A DNA stretch of 64,000 nt from NCBI RefSeq assembly GCF_036077095.1, contig NZ_CP107960.1:3658001-3722000 (forward strand), read 5' to 3'. The translations under genes and the position numbers were made by a program. The notes beneath the pieces are model-generated. The model worked only from the letters and a program-made list of their open reading frames with translations, was not told where the DNA came from and searched no databases. How positions within the stretch are numbered: the stretch's first letter is position 1; each line of letters starts with the position of its first letter. Source of the stretch: Streptomyces sp. NBC_00376 (GTDB taxonomy: Bacteria > Actinomycetota > Actinomycetes > Streptomycetales > Streptomycetaceae). Shown here in pieces: positions 9,275 to 17,761 of the stretch.

Positions 9275-9882
9275 CAGCTCTGCTCCTTACCGCGCTTGCG
9301 GGACAGGACGATCGCGCCGACGAGGGCGGCGAGCAGCAGGACGGAGAGCGCTTCGAAGGGCAGCACCCAGTGCCGGAACAGGAAGGAGCCGGTCGCCTCG
9401 GTCGAGCCCTGGGCCGGTCCGTCCAGGTCGATCCAGGTGGTGCGGAAGGCGTCGGCGACGACCCAGACGAGCGCGCCGGCGGCGGCGACCGCCACGGCGA
9501 GGGCCGCCCAGCGGTTGCCCGAGTCGGCGTCCGGGGAGCGGCCGATGGGGGCCCTGGTGAGCATCAGCCCGAAGAGAAGGAGAACGACGACGGAACCGAC
9601 GTAGATCAGTACCTGCACCCAGGCGATGAACTCCGCGGTGAGCAGGAGGTACTCGACGGCGAGCCCGCCGAGCGCCACGACCAGCCAGAGGGCGGCATGC
9701 ACCAACTGCTTGGTCGTGACGGTGACGAGGGCCGCGCCGAGGGTGGCGATGCCGACGAGGACGAAGGCGATCTCGATGCCGGTCGGGGAGAGGAAGCCGG
9801 AGGGGGCCGGGGCGTCCGGGCGGGCGGCGAGGACGGAATGGGCGGAGTGCGCCGCGGTGGCCGCGGTGGCTGCGAGTGTCAC
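9274..9882 (-). CDS. nuoJ: NADH-quinone oxidoreductase subunit J, second copy (NuoJ2)
   Basis: Five-helix membrane subunit of the proton-pumping arm, 202 residues. It has the pi-bulge helix region ([20 protein letters not shown]...) and the final helix preceded by [27 protein letters not shown] at 9882 overlaps the nuoI2 stop as GTGA; upstream in-frame sequence is Arg/Pro-rich and antisense in character, so the longer reading was rejected. The N-terminal 35 residues ([20 protein letters not shown]...) are Ala-rich. It is shorter than NuoJ1 (275 residues), lacking the latter's hydrophilic tail. Confidence 0.93.
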   Translation of the reverse strand: MTLAATAATAAHSAHSVLAARPDAPAPSGFLSPTGIEIAFVLVGIATLGAALVTVTTKQLVHAALWLVVALGGLAVEYLLLTAEFIAWVQVLIYVGSVVVLLLFGLMLTRAPIGRSPDADSGNRWAALAVAVAAAGALVWVVADAFRTTWIDLDGPAQGSTEATGSFLFRHWVLPFEALSVLLLAALVGAIVLSRKRGKEQS

Positions 9883-10484
9883 TCCTCCCCCTCTGCTTTC
9901 TGCTGGGCTTCCTGGTTCTGCTGGGCTTCCTGGGCGCGCTGGGCTTCGAGCTTCTCCGCCGTCTTGCGGGCGGCGGCGATCTCCTTCGGCTCCTCGGCGC
10001 CCGGGTCGAGCGCGGGCGGTTCCGGCACCGTCCACATCCATTCGCGGAGCTTGTCGCGCTCATGGGTGAGTTCGAGGATGTCCGTCTCCGCGTACTCGAA
10101 CTCGGGCGACCAGAAGAGCGCGTCGAAGGGGCACACCTCGATGCAGATACCGCAGTACATGCAGAGCGAGAAGTCGATCGCGAAGCGGTCGAGGACGTTG
10201 CGGCTGCGCTCGCGGCCGCCCGGGGTGGCGGCGGGCACCGTCTCCTTGTGGGAGTCGATGTAGATGCACCAGTCGGGGCACTCGCGGGCGCAGAGCATGC
10301 AGACCGTGCAGTTCTCCTCGAACAGCGCGATGACGCCCCGGGAGCGGGGCGGCAGTTCGGGCTGGACGTCCGGGTACTGCGCGGTGACCGTCTTCCTCGT
10401 CATCGTCCGCAGGGTGACGGCCAGGCCCTTGGCCAGGCCGGAGCCGGGGATGCGGGGGCGGGAGGGCGGGGGCGACGCGGCCAT
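9879..10484 (-). CDS. nuoI: NADH-quinone oxidoreductase subunit I, second copy (NuoI2), with charged tail
   Basis: Ferredoxin-like subunit carrying two [4Fe-4S] clusters (N6a/N6b) in the connecting arm, 201 residues. Both CxxCxxCxxxCP motifs are intact: C59/C62/C65/C69 and C108/C111/C114/C118. From about residue 160 the protein carries a Glu/Ala/Gln/Lys-rich tail ([19 protein letters not shown]) that should form a charged helix or coiled coil and is unlike NuoI1. The ATG at 10484 shares a base with the nuoH2 stop (TAATG). All Fe-S ligands needed for electron transfer are present, although the operon has no NuoEFG to feed it. Confidence 0.95.
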   Translation of the reverse strand: MAASPPPSRPRIPGSGLAKGLAVTLRTMTRKTVTAQYPDVQPELPPRSRGVIALFEENCTVCMLCARECPDWCIYIDSHKETVPAATPGGRERSRNVLDRFAIDFSLCMYCGICIEVCPFDALFWSPEFEYAETDILELTHERDKLREWMWTVPEPPALDPGAEEPKEIAAARKTAEKLEAQRAQEAQQNQEAQQKAEGEE

Positions 10485-11452
10485 TAACTGATCGCCACCT
10501 TCACGATGCCGGTGAGCGCGATCTGCGCGAGAGCGAGCGGGATGAGCGTGGTCCAGGCGAGCTTCTGCAACTGGTCCTCGCGGAGCCGGGGGTAGGACAC
10601 CCGTAGCCAGATGACGACGAAGGCGAGGACCGCGGTCTTGAGGAGCGTCCAGACCCAGCCGAGTCCGTCGGCGCCGAACGGGCCGTGCCAGCCACCGAGG
10701 AAGAGAACGGTGGTCAGTCCGCACAGCACGACGATGCCCGCGTACTCGGCGAGCAGGAAGAGCGCGAAGCGCAGGCCGGTGTACTCGGTGTACGCGCCGA
10801 AGATGATCTCCGAGTCGGCGACCGGCATGTCGAACGGCGGGCGCTGGAGCTCGGCGAGTCCGGCCACGAAGAAGACGAGTGCGCCGACGATCTGCCAGGG
10901 CAGCCACCACCACTCGAAGGCGTCGAGGATGCCCGGGAGGGAGACGGTGCCGGCCGCCATTGCGACGGAGGCGGCGGCGAGCAGCATCGGCAGCTCGTAC
11001 GCGAGCAGCTGGGCGGCGGTGCGCAGGCCCCCGAGAAGGGAGAACTTGTTCGCCGAGGCCCAGCCGGCCATCAGCGAGCCGAGCACCCCGACGCCCATGA
11101 CGGCGAGCACGAAGAAGATGCCCGCGTCGACGACCTGGCCGACCGCGCCCTCGCTGGGGCCGATCGGGATGGCGACGAGCACGAGGAGGTAGGGGAGCAG
11201 CGCGACGGCCGGCGCGAGCTGGAAGATCCGGCGGTCGGCCTGGGCCGGGACGATGTCTTCCTTCTGCGCGAATTTCACGCCGTCCGCGACGAGCTGGGCC
11301 CAGCCGTGGAAGCCGCCGGCGTACATGGGGCCGAGGCGGCCCTGCATGTGGGCCATCACCTTGTGCTCGGTCTGCCCGACGACGAGCGGGAGGACCATGA
11401 ACACGGCGAAGACGATGACGAGGCGGAGGGCGACGTCCAGTACGTCGTTCAC
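10484..11452 (-). CDS. nuoH: NADH-quinone oxidoreductase subunit H, second copy (NuoH2)
   Basis: Membrane subunit that forms the quinone-chamber side of complex I, 322 residues, eight hydrophobic segments. It has the conserved loop [18 protein letters not shown], the [12 protein letters not shown] segment and the [15 protein letters not shown] acidic loop of the E-channel; the canonical copy in this window reads [15 protein letters not shown] there, so the two are clearly diverged paralogues. GTG at 11452 overlaps the nuoC2 stop as GTGA. NuoH1 (467 residues) has a C-terminal extension that this copy lacks. Confidence 0.95.
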   Translation of the reverse strand: MNDVLDVALRLVIVFAVFMVLPLVVGQTEHKVMAHMQGRLGPMYAGGFHGWAQLVADGVKFAQKEDIVPAQADRRIFQLAPAVALLPYLLVLVAIPIGPSEGAVGQVVDAGIFFVLAVMGVGVLGSLMAGWASANKFSLLGGLRTAAQLLAYELPMLLAAASVAMAAGTVSLPGILDAFEWWWLPWQIVGALVFFVAGLAELQRPPFDMPVADSEIIFGAYTEYTGLRFALFLLAEYAGIVVLCGLTTVLFLGGWHGPFGADGLGWVWTLLKTAVLAFVVIWLRVSYPRLREDQLQKLAWTTLIPLALAQIALTGIVKVAIS

Positions 11453-12633
11453 GCGGGATCGCCTCCGGCGGGGTGGTCGGGAGTCTCTGGGGCTTCTGGG
11501 GTTGCTGGGGCTTCTGGGGCTTCGCTCGTCTCCCGGGTCTCCGGGGAGTCGGGCGCGGGGGTGGCGTCGGCAGCGGGGGTGCCGTCGGCTTCGGTGTCGG
11601 TACCCGCGTCGAAGGCTGGGCGGGCGTGGTGCCACGGGGCGTCGCCGGTCGCGGCCTCGGGGCCCGGCTTCGCGGCCCCTGGCGCGGGCTCGGTCCTGGC
11701 CTCGGGCTCGGTCCTGGCCTCGGGCTCCGGCACCGTCCGCGCCCCGGTCCCGGACTCCGCGCCCGGCTCCGGCTCCGGTGTCTGCGGCTGCTGGCTCGCC
11801 GAACCCTGGGACGCGCTGCGGGTGCGGCGCGGGGTCGTGGCCCGGGGCGTCGGCTCCGTGCCCGTGCCTGCTCCCGGCTCCGCGTCCGGGGCCGTCGCGG
11901 TCACCGGGGTCGCCTGGGCCGCTGCCGTGCGCTGGGCGGCCGAGCCCTCGCTCGCGCTGCGGGTACGGCGTACCGGGCGGTCGCCGGCCGCGCGCGGGGT
12001 GCGGGCCGGGCGGGAGGGGGCGGGTGGGAGCTGGCCCTTCAGGGGGCCCCATTCGTTCGGGTCGGGGACGCCGGGCGGCAGCATCGTGCGCCGCTTCGGT
12101 CCGCCGTGTTCCGACTCGCCCGGCTCCTTCGCGCCGGGCCATGCCTTCGCGACGCGTGCCGCCAGCACGAAGTCCTTGCGCAGCGGGTGGCCCTCGAAGC
12201 CCTCGGGGAGCAGCAACGGCACCAGGTGCGGATGGCCGTCGAAGCCGATGCCGAACATCTCGTGCGTCTCGCGCTCGTGCCAGGCCGCGCCCGCGTAGAC
12301 GTCGATGGCGGTGGGGAGGGTCGCCGCCTCGTGCGGAACGGTCGTACGGACCAGGAGCCGGCGGACCCGGCCCTCGGCCAGGGCCGCGACATGGGCGCAG
12401 ACCCGGAAGCCGGTGCCGGGTTCGTCGACCGCGCTCAGCCAGTCGAAATACGTGCAGCCCAGCTGGTCGCGGGCCGTTTCGAGGGCGGCGATCCAGGAGG
12501 TGGCGGGTACGTCGACGGTCAGCAGGTCGTACGCGTACTCCGCCGTCGCGCCCTCGCCGAAGAGCTCGGCGGCGGCGTCCGGCAGGCGGTCGTAGGCGTC
12601 GGGGGCTTCGCCGGGAGTCGGAGTGGTGGTCAT
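11449..12633 (-). CDS. nuoC: NADH-quinone oxidoreductase subunit C, second copy (NuoC2), with 190-residue disordered tail
   Basis: Hydrophilic subunit of the connecting module. The NuoC domain spans about 25-165, with the signature [19 protein letters not shown] at 119-137. The protein does not continue into NuoD: from about residue 205 to 394 it is a Pro/Glu/Thr/Ala-rich low-complexity tail. It contains two copies of RRTRSAS(E/Q)GSA(A/S)[17 protein letters not shown] repeats, and [14 protein letters not shown] near the end. ATG at 12633 overlaps nuoB2 (ATGA). The tail has no catalytic motif; it could tether a partner or be a linker. No NuoD is encoded in this operon. Confidence 0.93.
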   Translation of the reverse strand: MTTTPTPGEAPDAYDRLPDAAAELFGEGATAEYAYDLLTVDVPATSWIAALETARDQLGCTYFDWLSAVDEPGTGFRVCAHVAALAEGRVRRLLVRTTVPHEAATLPTAIDVYAGAAWHERETHEMFGIGFDGHPHLVPLLLPEGFEGHPLRKDFVLAARVAKAWPGAKEPGESEHGGPKRRTMLPPGVPDPNEWGPLKGQLPPAPSRPARTPRAAGDRPVRRTRSASEGSAAQRTAAAQATPVTATAPDAEPGAGTGTEPTPRATTPRRTRSASQGSASQQPQTPEPEPGAESGTGARTVPEPEARTEPEARTEPAPGAAKPGPEAATGDAPWHHARPAFDAGTDTEADGTPAADATPAPDSPETRETSEAPEAPATPEAPETPDHPAGGDPA

Positions 12634-13262
12634 GCGTCGCCCTTCCCCGGGGCCGGCGGGGCGGCGACCAGGCCGCTGCGCAGTGCGGTGGTGGAGGGAC
12701 GGGCGCCGCCGGTCGCGTAGCGCTCGCCAAGCGACTCCCGGGCGATCTTCTCCTGGAGCTTGAGGATGCCCTGGAGGAGCGCCTCCGGCCGGGGCGGGCA
12801 GCCGGGTACGTAGACGTCGACCGGGATGATCTGGTCGACGCCCTTGGTCACGGAGTACGAGTCCCAGTACGGGCCGCCGCAGTTGGAGCAGGCGCCGAAG
12901 GAGATGACGTACTTGGGCTCGGGCATCTGCTCGTACAGCCGCTTCACGGCCGGGGCCATCTTGTCGGTCACCGTGCCGGAAACGATCATGAGGTCGGCCT
13001 GGCGCGGGCCGGGCGCGAACGGGATCACGCCGAGCCGGATGAAGTCGTGCCGGGCCATGGAGGCGGCGATGAATTCGATGGCGCAGCAGGCGAGCCCGAA
13101 GTTGAAGACCCAGAGGCTGTAGCGGCGGCCCCAGTTCAGGACCACCTTCATCGGCTCAGGCGCCAGGCGCGACAGGACGCCGAGCCGCTTGGGCTCCGGC
13201 AGGAAGGTCGGCACGGGCTGGGGTTCGAAACCCTCGTCGCCCTGCGGGCTGGTCACGTCCAT
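12630..13262 (-). CDS. nuoB: NADH-quinone oxidoreductase subunit B, second copy (NuoB2)
   Basis: Subunit that carries terminal cluster N2 next to the quinone site, 210 residues. All four ligands are visible: the tandem C59-C60 ([10 protein letters not shown]), C125 ([10 protein letters not shown]) and C155 ([13 protein letters not shown]). The N-terminal 35 and C-terminal 30 residues are variable and proline/alanine-rich. The start is taken as ATG 13262 (MDVTSPQG), overlapping nuoA2 by 10 bases; GTG at 13256 would instead give the 4-base GTGA overlap seen elsewhere in this operon, and is a real alternative. Confidence 0.95.
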   Translation of the reverse strand: MDVTSPQGDEGFEPQPVPTFLPEPKRLGVLSRLAPEPMKVVLNWGRRYSLWVFNFGLACCAIEFIAASMARHDFIRLGVIPFAPGPRQADLMIVSGTVTDKMAPAVKRLYEQMPEPKYVISFGACSNCGGPYWDSYSVTKGVDQIIPVDVYVPGCPPRPEALLQGILKLQEKIARESLGERYATGGARPSTTALRSGLVAAPPAPGKGDA

Positions 13263-13663
13263 TCGAGGACGCCCTTCTTCCATGCGTAGAGCAGTCCTAC
13301 GGTCAGGAAACCGAGGAAGATGAACATTTCGACGAGCGTGGTCGCCCCGTATCCGGGTGCGGCGAATACCGTCGCCCACGGAAACAGGAAGATCGAGTCG
13401 ACGGCGAAGATCACGTACAGGAAGGCATAGACGTAATAACGGACCTGGGTATGTGCCCATCCTTCACCCACCGGGTCCACGCCGCACTCGTACGTCAGGA
13501 GCTTTTCCGGCGTCGGGACCACGGGGCGCAGCAGTCGGCCGGCCCCGAAGGCGACGGCGACGAACAGCACACCGATCACGGCGAGCAGTCCGACCACTGA
13601 ATAGCCGTGGAAGTAGTCCGACGCGAGAACGGTCGATTCCGGCAGGTCCATCACGTCCGCCAC
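13253..13663 (-). CDS. nuoA: NADH-quinone oxidoreductase subunit A, second copy (NuoA2)
   Basis: Small three-helix membrane subunit near the quinone site, 136 residues. It has the conserved YECG(V)DP motif in the first loop, the [22 protein letters not shown] helix and a last helix ending [11 protein letters not shown] at 13663 was chosen because GAGGAG lies 5 bases upstream (13669-13674); a longer start gives a charged N-terminus outside the family alignment. First gene of the nuo2 operon, reading away from histidine kinase 1 across a 170-bp divergent promoter region that holds a GGGG-TTAT-CCCC palindrome. Confidence 0.94.
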   Translation of the reverse strand: MADVMDLPESTVLASDYFHGYSVVGLLAVIGVLFVAVAFGAGRLLRPVVPTPEKLLTYECGVDPVGEGWAHTQVRYYVYAFLYVIFAVDSIFLFPWATVFAAPGYGATTLVEMFIFLGFLTVGLLYAWKKGVLEWT

Positions 13664-13759
13664 GTCCGCTCCTCGCTCCCTCGAATCCGTCCGGTGATCC
13701 GTACGCACGGGAGTCTAGGCCCTGTTAAAGAGAGGGTAAGCAGCCGTGTCGGATACAGG

Positions 13760-13775
13760 GTGGGGTTATCCCCAC
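13760..13775. promoter_or_regulatory. Palindrome GTGGGG-TTAT-CCCCAC in the nuoA2/kinase-1 divergent promoter
   Basis: Perfect 6-bp inverted repeat with a 4-base AT spacer. It lies 97 bases upstream of the nuoA2 start and 58 bases upstream of kinase 1. The core GGGG-N4-CCCC reappears upstream of kinase 2 at 15100-15111. A binding site for the cognate response regulator (16784-17443) is the simplest reading, but this is inference. Confidence 0.5.
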
Positions 13776-13833
13776 TCCACCCCACCCACGAGCCCCATGG
13801 CGTGCGCCGGTCCGGCCCGGCAGGCTGGGGCGT

Positions 13834-15069
13834 ATGACCATGAGCCCCCTGGTGCCGGACAACGACCGGCCACCGCCCGCCCGCAGCATCCCCGACCGGT
13901 GGACCTGGAAGGAGATCGGCCATCTCCTGTCCGATCTGCCCATGGCCCTGGTCGGGTTTGTTTACACCGTGTTCATGATCGGCGTCGGCGTGGGACTCGC
14001 GGTCACGGTGATCGGTCTGCCGCTGCTCGCCGCCGGGCTGCACGGGGCGCGGCTGATCGGCAGGGCCGAGCGGGGCCGGGCGCGGGCGATGCTCGGGGTG
14101 CGGATCGACGAGCCGAGCCCGGTGGTTCTGTCCCGCCGGGAGAAGGGGTTCTTCTCCTGGCTGTGGTCGAGCCTCAAGGATCCGGTGGGCTGGCGGGCGG
14201 TGCTGTACTCCTTCGTCCGGCTGCCGTGGGGCGTACTCACCTTCACGGTGACGCTCGTGAGCTTCATCGTGCTGTGGCCGCTGCTCCCCCACATCACCCG
14301 GCTCCTCAGCAACGGGGACCGGGCGATGGTGCGCGGGCTGCTCTCGCCCTCCGACGAGCTGGAGCGCCGGATCGCCGAGCTGGAGGCGGACCGGGGGGTG
14401 GTCGTCGACACCGCCGCGGCCGACCTCCGCCGCATCGAACGCGACCTCCACGACGGCGCCCAGGCCCGCCTCGTCGCCCTCGCCATGGGCCTCGGCCTGG
14501 CGAAGGAGAAGCTGACCGACGACCCGGAAGCCGCCGCCCGCATGGTCGACGAGGCCCACGGCGAGGTCAAGGTCGCCCTCCAGGAACTCCGCGACCTCGC
14601 CCGCGGCATCCACCCCGCCGTCCTCACCGACCGCGGACTCGACGCCGCACTCTCCGCCATCGCCTCCCGCTGCACCGTCCCGGTGACCGTGCGTGTGGAC
14701 CTGCCGGGGCGTCCCGCGGAGGCGATCGAGGGGATCGCGTACTTCACGGTCTCCGAGCTGTTGCAGAACGTGAGCAAGCACAGCGCGGCGCGATCGGCGT
14801 CCGTCGAGGTGTGGCGCTCCGGGGACCGGCTGCTGGTCCAGGTCACCGACGACGGCAAGGGCGGGGCCCGGATGGACGGCGGTACGGGAATGGCGGGGCT
14901 GGCCGAGCGACTGGGCGCCGTCGACGGGCTGTTCGTCCTCGACTCACCGGTCGGCGGACCCACGACGGTCACGGCGGAACTGCCCTGGCGGGACCGTGAG
15001 CAGAAGCGCGAGCAGAAGCTTGAGCGGACTCGTGAACAGAAGCGTGAGCGGACTCGCGTGCAGAAGTGA
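13834..15069 (+). CDS. Sensor histidine kinase 1 (putative-sensor domain plus HisKA_3/HATPase)
   Basis: Membrane sensor kinase of the NarL-partner type, 411 residues. The N-terminal sensor region has two helical hairpins (about 33-75 and 125-155), characteristic of the Streptomyces putative-sensor domain. The phospho-acceptor is H206 in RIERDLHDGAQARL; the ATPase N-box (SELLQNVSKH) is at about 307-316 and the glycine boxes DDGKGG and GTGMAGL at about 346-360. The C-terminus ends in a repetitive charged tail of EQKRE and ERTRE units (about 387-411), absent from kinase 2. The two ATGs at 13834 and 13840 are both possible starts. Its kinase core is nearly identical at DNA level to kinase 2. Confidence 0.93.
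   Translation: MTMSPLVPDNDRPPPARSIPDRWTWKEIGHLLSDLPMALVGFVYTVFMIGVGVGLAVTVIGLPLLAAGLHGARLIGRAERGRARAMLGVRIDEPSPVVLSRREKGFFSWLWSSLKDPVGWRAVLYSFVRLPWGVLTFTVTLVSFIVLWPLLPHITRLLSNGDRAMVRGLLSPSDELERRIAELEADRGVVVDTAAADLRRIERDLHDGAQARLVALAMGLGLAKEKLTDDPEAAARMVDEAHGEVKVALQELRDLARGIHPAVLTDRGLDAALSAIASRCTVPVTVRVDLPGRPAEAIEGIAYFTVSELLQNVSKHSAARSASVEVWRSGDRLLVQVTDDGKGGARMDGGTGMAGLAERLGAVDGLFVLDSPVGGPTTVTAELPWRDREQKREQKLERTREQKRERTRVQK
14401..14690 (+). repeat. Kinase-core DNA shared with 16022-16311 (about 98% identical)
   Basis: By eye I count 6 differences over 290 bases against 16022-16311, most of them silent. Identity stays near 95% over a wider 402-bp span (14380-14781 versus 16001-16402), but upstream sensor regions and downstream ATPase ends differ strongly. 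This is a copy of one segment inside two otherwise diverged genes. Confidence 0.9.
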
Positions 15070-15099
15070 AGCAGGGCGCGGGGTCCGGCCCGCGGGGGT

Positions 15100-15111
15100 G
15101 GGGAAAACCCC
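15100..15111. promoter_or_regulatory. Palindrome GGGG-AAAA-CCCC upstream of kinase 2
   Basis: Perfect 4-bp inverted repeat with a 4-base spacer, in the context GGGGGTGGGGAAAACCCCC. It is followed 11 bases later by GGGATACCC (15122-15130), a second small palindrome. It lies 151 bases upstream of kinase 2 and matches the core of the element at 13760-13775. Confidence 0.45.
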
Positions 15112-15262
15112 CGGTCGAAGAGGGATACCCCCCTCATGGTGTGGCGGCCCGCGAATCAGCATCCTTGCAGTAGCGGCCGGAGCAGGCACCGAGCACCAGC
15201 CACCCGGCCCGGCCCGGTACGCAGCACCCAGCACCCGCAGACCACCGAAACGGAAAGCACCC

Positions 15263-16618
15263 ATGGCCACGGCATACGGACCGGACACTCGGGACCACCA
15301 GCGGTCCGGAGCCGGTTTCGGGGACCATCCCCCGGTGAAGCACTTCTTCCCCGCCGCGCTGCGCGCGCCCGTCGAGGGCAGGACCTGGCGCGAGTTCTCC
15401 TATCTGCTGCTGGGCCTCCCGATCGGCCTGGTCCTGTTCGTCCTCTCGATCACCCTGACGACGCTGGGCGTCGGCATGCTGATCACCTTCCTCGGGGTGC
15501 CGATCCTGGCCGGCTCGCTGGCGATGTGCCGCGGCTTCGGGGCGCTGGAGCGGGCACGGGCGCGCGGCCTGCTGAAGCTGGACGTGGCGGCCCCGGCGCC
15601 GGTACGCGGCAGGACCGGCGGCCTGATGTCCTGGATGGGTGCGGCCCTCAAGAGCGGGGCGTCCTGGCGCCACCTGCTCTACTCGCTGCTGTACCTCCCG
15701 TGGGCGACCTTCGCCTTCGTTGTCTCGGTGACGTTCTGGACGTGGGGGTGGACCGCGTTCACCTATCCGCTGTGGCGGTGGGTCTTCCCGGCGTACGTGG
15801 GCAGCAACGGCATTCAGCTGTACAGCGACCGGGGCCACGAGGTGCGGCTCGACTCCTCCGTCGAGATGGCGCTGACCAGTGCGTTCGGACTGGTGCTCGT
15901 CCTCGTCACGCCGTGGATCATCCGGGGCCTGACGAGCGTGGACCGGGTGCTGGTGGCCGGGCTGCTCGGGCCGTCCCGGCTGGCGACCCGCGTCTCGGAG
16001 CTGGAGTCGGACCGCGGGGTGGTCGTCGACACCGCCGCCGCCGACCTCCGCCGCATCGAACGCGACCTCCACGACGGCGCCCAGGCCCGCCTCGTCGCCC
16101 TCGCCATGGATCTGGGCCTGGCGAAGGAGAAACTGACCGACGACCCCGAAGCCGCCGCCCGCATGGTCGACGAGGCCCACGGCGAGGTCAAGGTCGCCCT
16201 CCAGGAACTCCGCGACCTCGCCCGCGGCATCCACCCCGCCGTCCTCACCGACCGCGGACTCGACGCCGCACTCTCCGCCATCGCCTCCCGCTGCACCGTC
16301 CCCGTCACGGTCGAGGTGGACCTGCCGGGGCGTCCGGCCCAGGCGATCGAGGGGATCGCCTACTTCACGGTCTCCGAGCTGTTGCAGAACGTGAGCAAGC
16401 ACGCACGGGCGACCCGCGCCTCGGTCGACGTGTGGCGGACGGCGGACCGGCTGATGCTCCAGGTCACCGACGACGGGCGCGGCGGCGCCGACGCGGCGGC
16501 GGGCAGTGGGCTCGCCGGGCTGGCCGAGCGGCTGGACGCGGTGGACGGCGTGCTGGTCGTGGATTCCCCGCAGGGCGGCCCGACCCGGATCACGGCCGAG
16601 CTGCCGTGGCGCGGCTGA
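15263..16618 (+). CDS. Sensor histidine kinase 2 (paralogue of kinase 1)
   Basis: Membrane histidine kinase, 451 residues, same architecture as kinase 1 with a longer sensor region: helical hairpins at about 45-90, 135-170 and 203-222. The extra loop (about 175-200) contains SNGIQLYSDRGHEV. The phospho-acceptor is H270 in RIERDLHDGAQARL, followed by SELLQNVSKH and the glycine boxes DDGRGG and GSGLAGL. The start at ATG 15263 follows GGAAAG with correct spacing; an in-frame extension upstream runs through the end of kinase 1 and is not coding. The adjacent LuxR-type regulator is the likely partner of one or both kinases. Confidence 0.93.
   Translation: MATAYGPDTRDHQRSGAGFGDHPPVKHFFPAALRAPVEGRTWREFSYLLLGLPIGLVLFVLSITLTTLGVGMLITFLGVPILAGSLAMCRGFGALERARARGLLKLDVAAPAPVRGRTGGLMSWMGAALKSGASWRHLLYSLLYLPWATFAFVVSVTFWTWGWTAFTYPLWRWVFPAYVGSNGIQLYSDRGHEVRLDSSVEMALTSAFGLVLVLVTPWIIRGLTSVDRVLVAGLLGPSRLATRVSELESDRGVVVDTAAADLRRIERDLHDGAQARLVALAMDLGLAKEKLTDDPEAAARMVDEAHGEVKVALQELRDLARGIHPAVLTDRGLDAALSAIASRCTVPVTVEVDLPGRPAQAIEGIAYFTVSELLQNVSKHARATRASVDVWRTADRLMLQVTDDGRGGADAAAGSGLAGLAERLDAVDGVLVVDSPQGGPTRITAELPWRG
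16022..16311 (+). repeat. Kinase-core DNA shared with 14401-14690
   Basis: Partner of the segment in kinase 1; covers the dimerisation/phosphotransfer domain from VVVDTAAADLRRIER to the ASRCTVPV region. The two copies are direct repeats offset by 1621 bp. Confidence 0.9.
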
Positions 16619-16783
16619 GGTTCCGTGGCCCGGCCGAGCTGCCCCGGCCCGGCTGAGATCCGCCCGTGATGTCCACCCGGCGGCCGAGGACACCGCACCA
16701 CCGATGCTGGGATGCTGGAGAGCGTAGGCGCGAGACCAGCGAACAGTGACAGTGAGGGCAACGGCTTCATGGTGGAGGACAGG

Positions 16784-17443
16784 GTGCGAGTAGTCATCGC
16801 CGAGGATTCGGTGCTGCTCCGGGAAGGGCTCACCCGGCTGCTGACCGATCTCGGGCATGACGTCGTCGCCGGGGTCGGGGACGCGGAGGCCCTGATCAAG
16901 ACGGTGGGGGACCTGGCGGGGCAGGGCGCGCTGCCCGATGTGGTGGTCGCCGATGTGCGGATGCCCCCGACCCACACCGACGAGGGCGTGCGGGCGGCGG
17001 TGCGGCTGCGGAAGGACTATCCCGGGATCGGGGTCCTGGTCCTTTCGCAGTACGTCGAGGAGCAGTACGCGACCGAGCTTCTGGCCGGATCCAGCCGGGG
17101 CGTGGGATACCTGCTGAAGGACCGGGTCGCCGAGGTCAGGGAGTTCGTGGACGCGGTGGTCCGGGTCGCGCAGGGCGGGACGGCTCTGGACCCGGAGGTG
17201 GTGGCGCAGCTGCTGGGCCGCAGCCGCAAGCAGGACGTCCTGGCCGGGCTGACCCCGCGCGAGCGCGAGGTGCTCGGCCTGATGGCGGAGGGGCGGACGA
17301 ACTCCGCGGTGGCCAGGCAGCTGGTGGTGAGCGACGGCGCCGTGGAGAAGCACGTCAGCAATATCTTCCTGAAGCTGGGCCTGTCCCCCAGTGACGGGGA
17401 TCACCGCCGGGTACTGGCCGTATTGACCTACCTGAACTCCTGA
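16784..17443 (+). CDS. LuxR/NarL-family response regulator
   Basis: Two-component response regulator, 219 residues. The receiver domain (about 1-120) has the acidic pair E7-D8, phospho-acceptor D57 ([10 protein letters not shown]) and the conserved lysine in YLLKDRV. The LuxR-type helix-turn-helix is at about 155-215 ([18 protein letters not shown]...[13 protein letters not shown]). GTG at 16784 was chosen because GGAGG (16774-16778) stands 5 bases upstream and the protein then begins [15 protein letters not shown], as family members do; ATG 16769 would place the ribosome-binding site inside the gene. It follows the two kinases and is the likely phosphorylation partner of both. Confidence 0.94.
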   Translation: MRVVIAEDSVLLREGLTRLLTDLGHDVVAGVGDAEALIKTVGDLAGQGALPDVVVADVRMPPTHTDEGVRAAVRLRKDYPGIGVLVLSQYVEEQYATELLAGSSRGVGYLLKDRVAEVREFVDAVVRVAQGGTALDPEVVAQLLGRSRKQDVLAGLTPREREVLGLMAEGRTNSAVARQLVVSDGAVEKHVSNIFLKLGLSPSDGDHRRVLAVLTYLNS

Positions 17444-17761
17444 CGAACTGACACCCTGTCAGATACCTGGTGAAGGTCATCGCGGCAGCCGGTCACGGCG
17501 GTCGCGGTGACCAGGTCCCGGGGCGGACACGCTCCGGAACCGAAGAACACGTCCTAGCACCAAAGGATGACTGCACGGCGTCTTCATCGAACGGCTGGGG
17601 GGCTTGCAAAACATGACAAACCGGTATCAAATCGCGTCCCAAAAAGGCGTCCATCATGTGATCGGTCAAGGGAAGGCGACCCTTACCGACGTAGGGTGGG
17701 CAGTGGGACCGTCGGCGGGCCGGCGGGACCAGAGCCGCCGCCCCGAGGGAGGTCCAGTTCA
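17444..17761. promoter_or_regulatory. 318-bp leader between response regulator and korA
   Basis: No plausible gene. Just past the regulator stop is the small inverted repeat CTGACA-CCC-TGTCAG (17448-17462), either a weak terminator or an operator. The stretch around 17600-17645 is unusually AT-rich for this genome (TTGCAAAACATGACAAACC, then GGTATCAAAT) and is where I would expect the korA promoter. A GGGAGG ribosome-binding site precedes korA at 17748-17753. Confidence 0.4.

Noticed and set aside
11449..12633. NuoCD fusion, as found in some bacteria
   Set aside because: The region after the NuoC domain has no NuoD motifs at all; it is low-complexity.
13253..13708. Longer NuoA2 start giving MRTDHRTDSRERG
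   Set aside because: The GAGGAG ribosome-binding site lies inside that extension, 5 bases before GTG 13663.
17448..17462. CTGACA-CCC-TGTCAG as a definite regulator binding site
   Set aside because: Only 6 bp per arm, seen once, and directly after a stop codon; a weak terminator is as likely.
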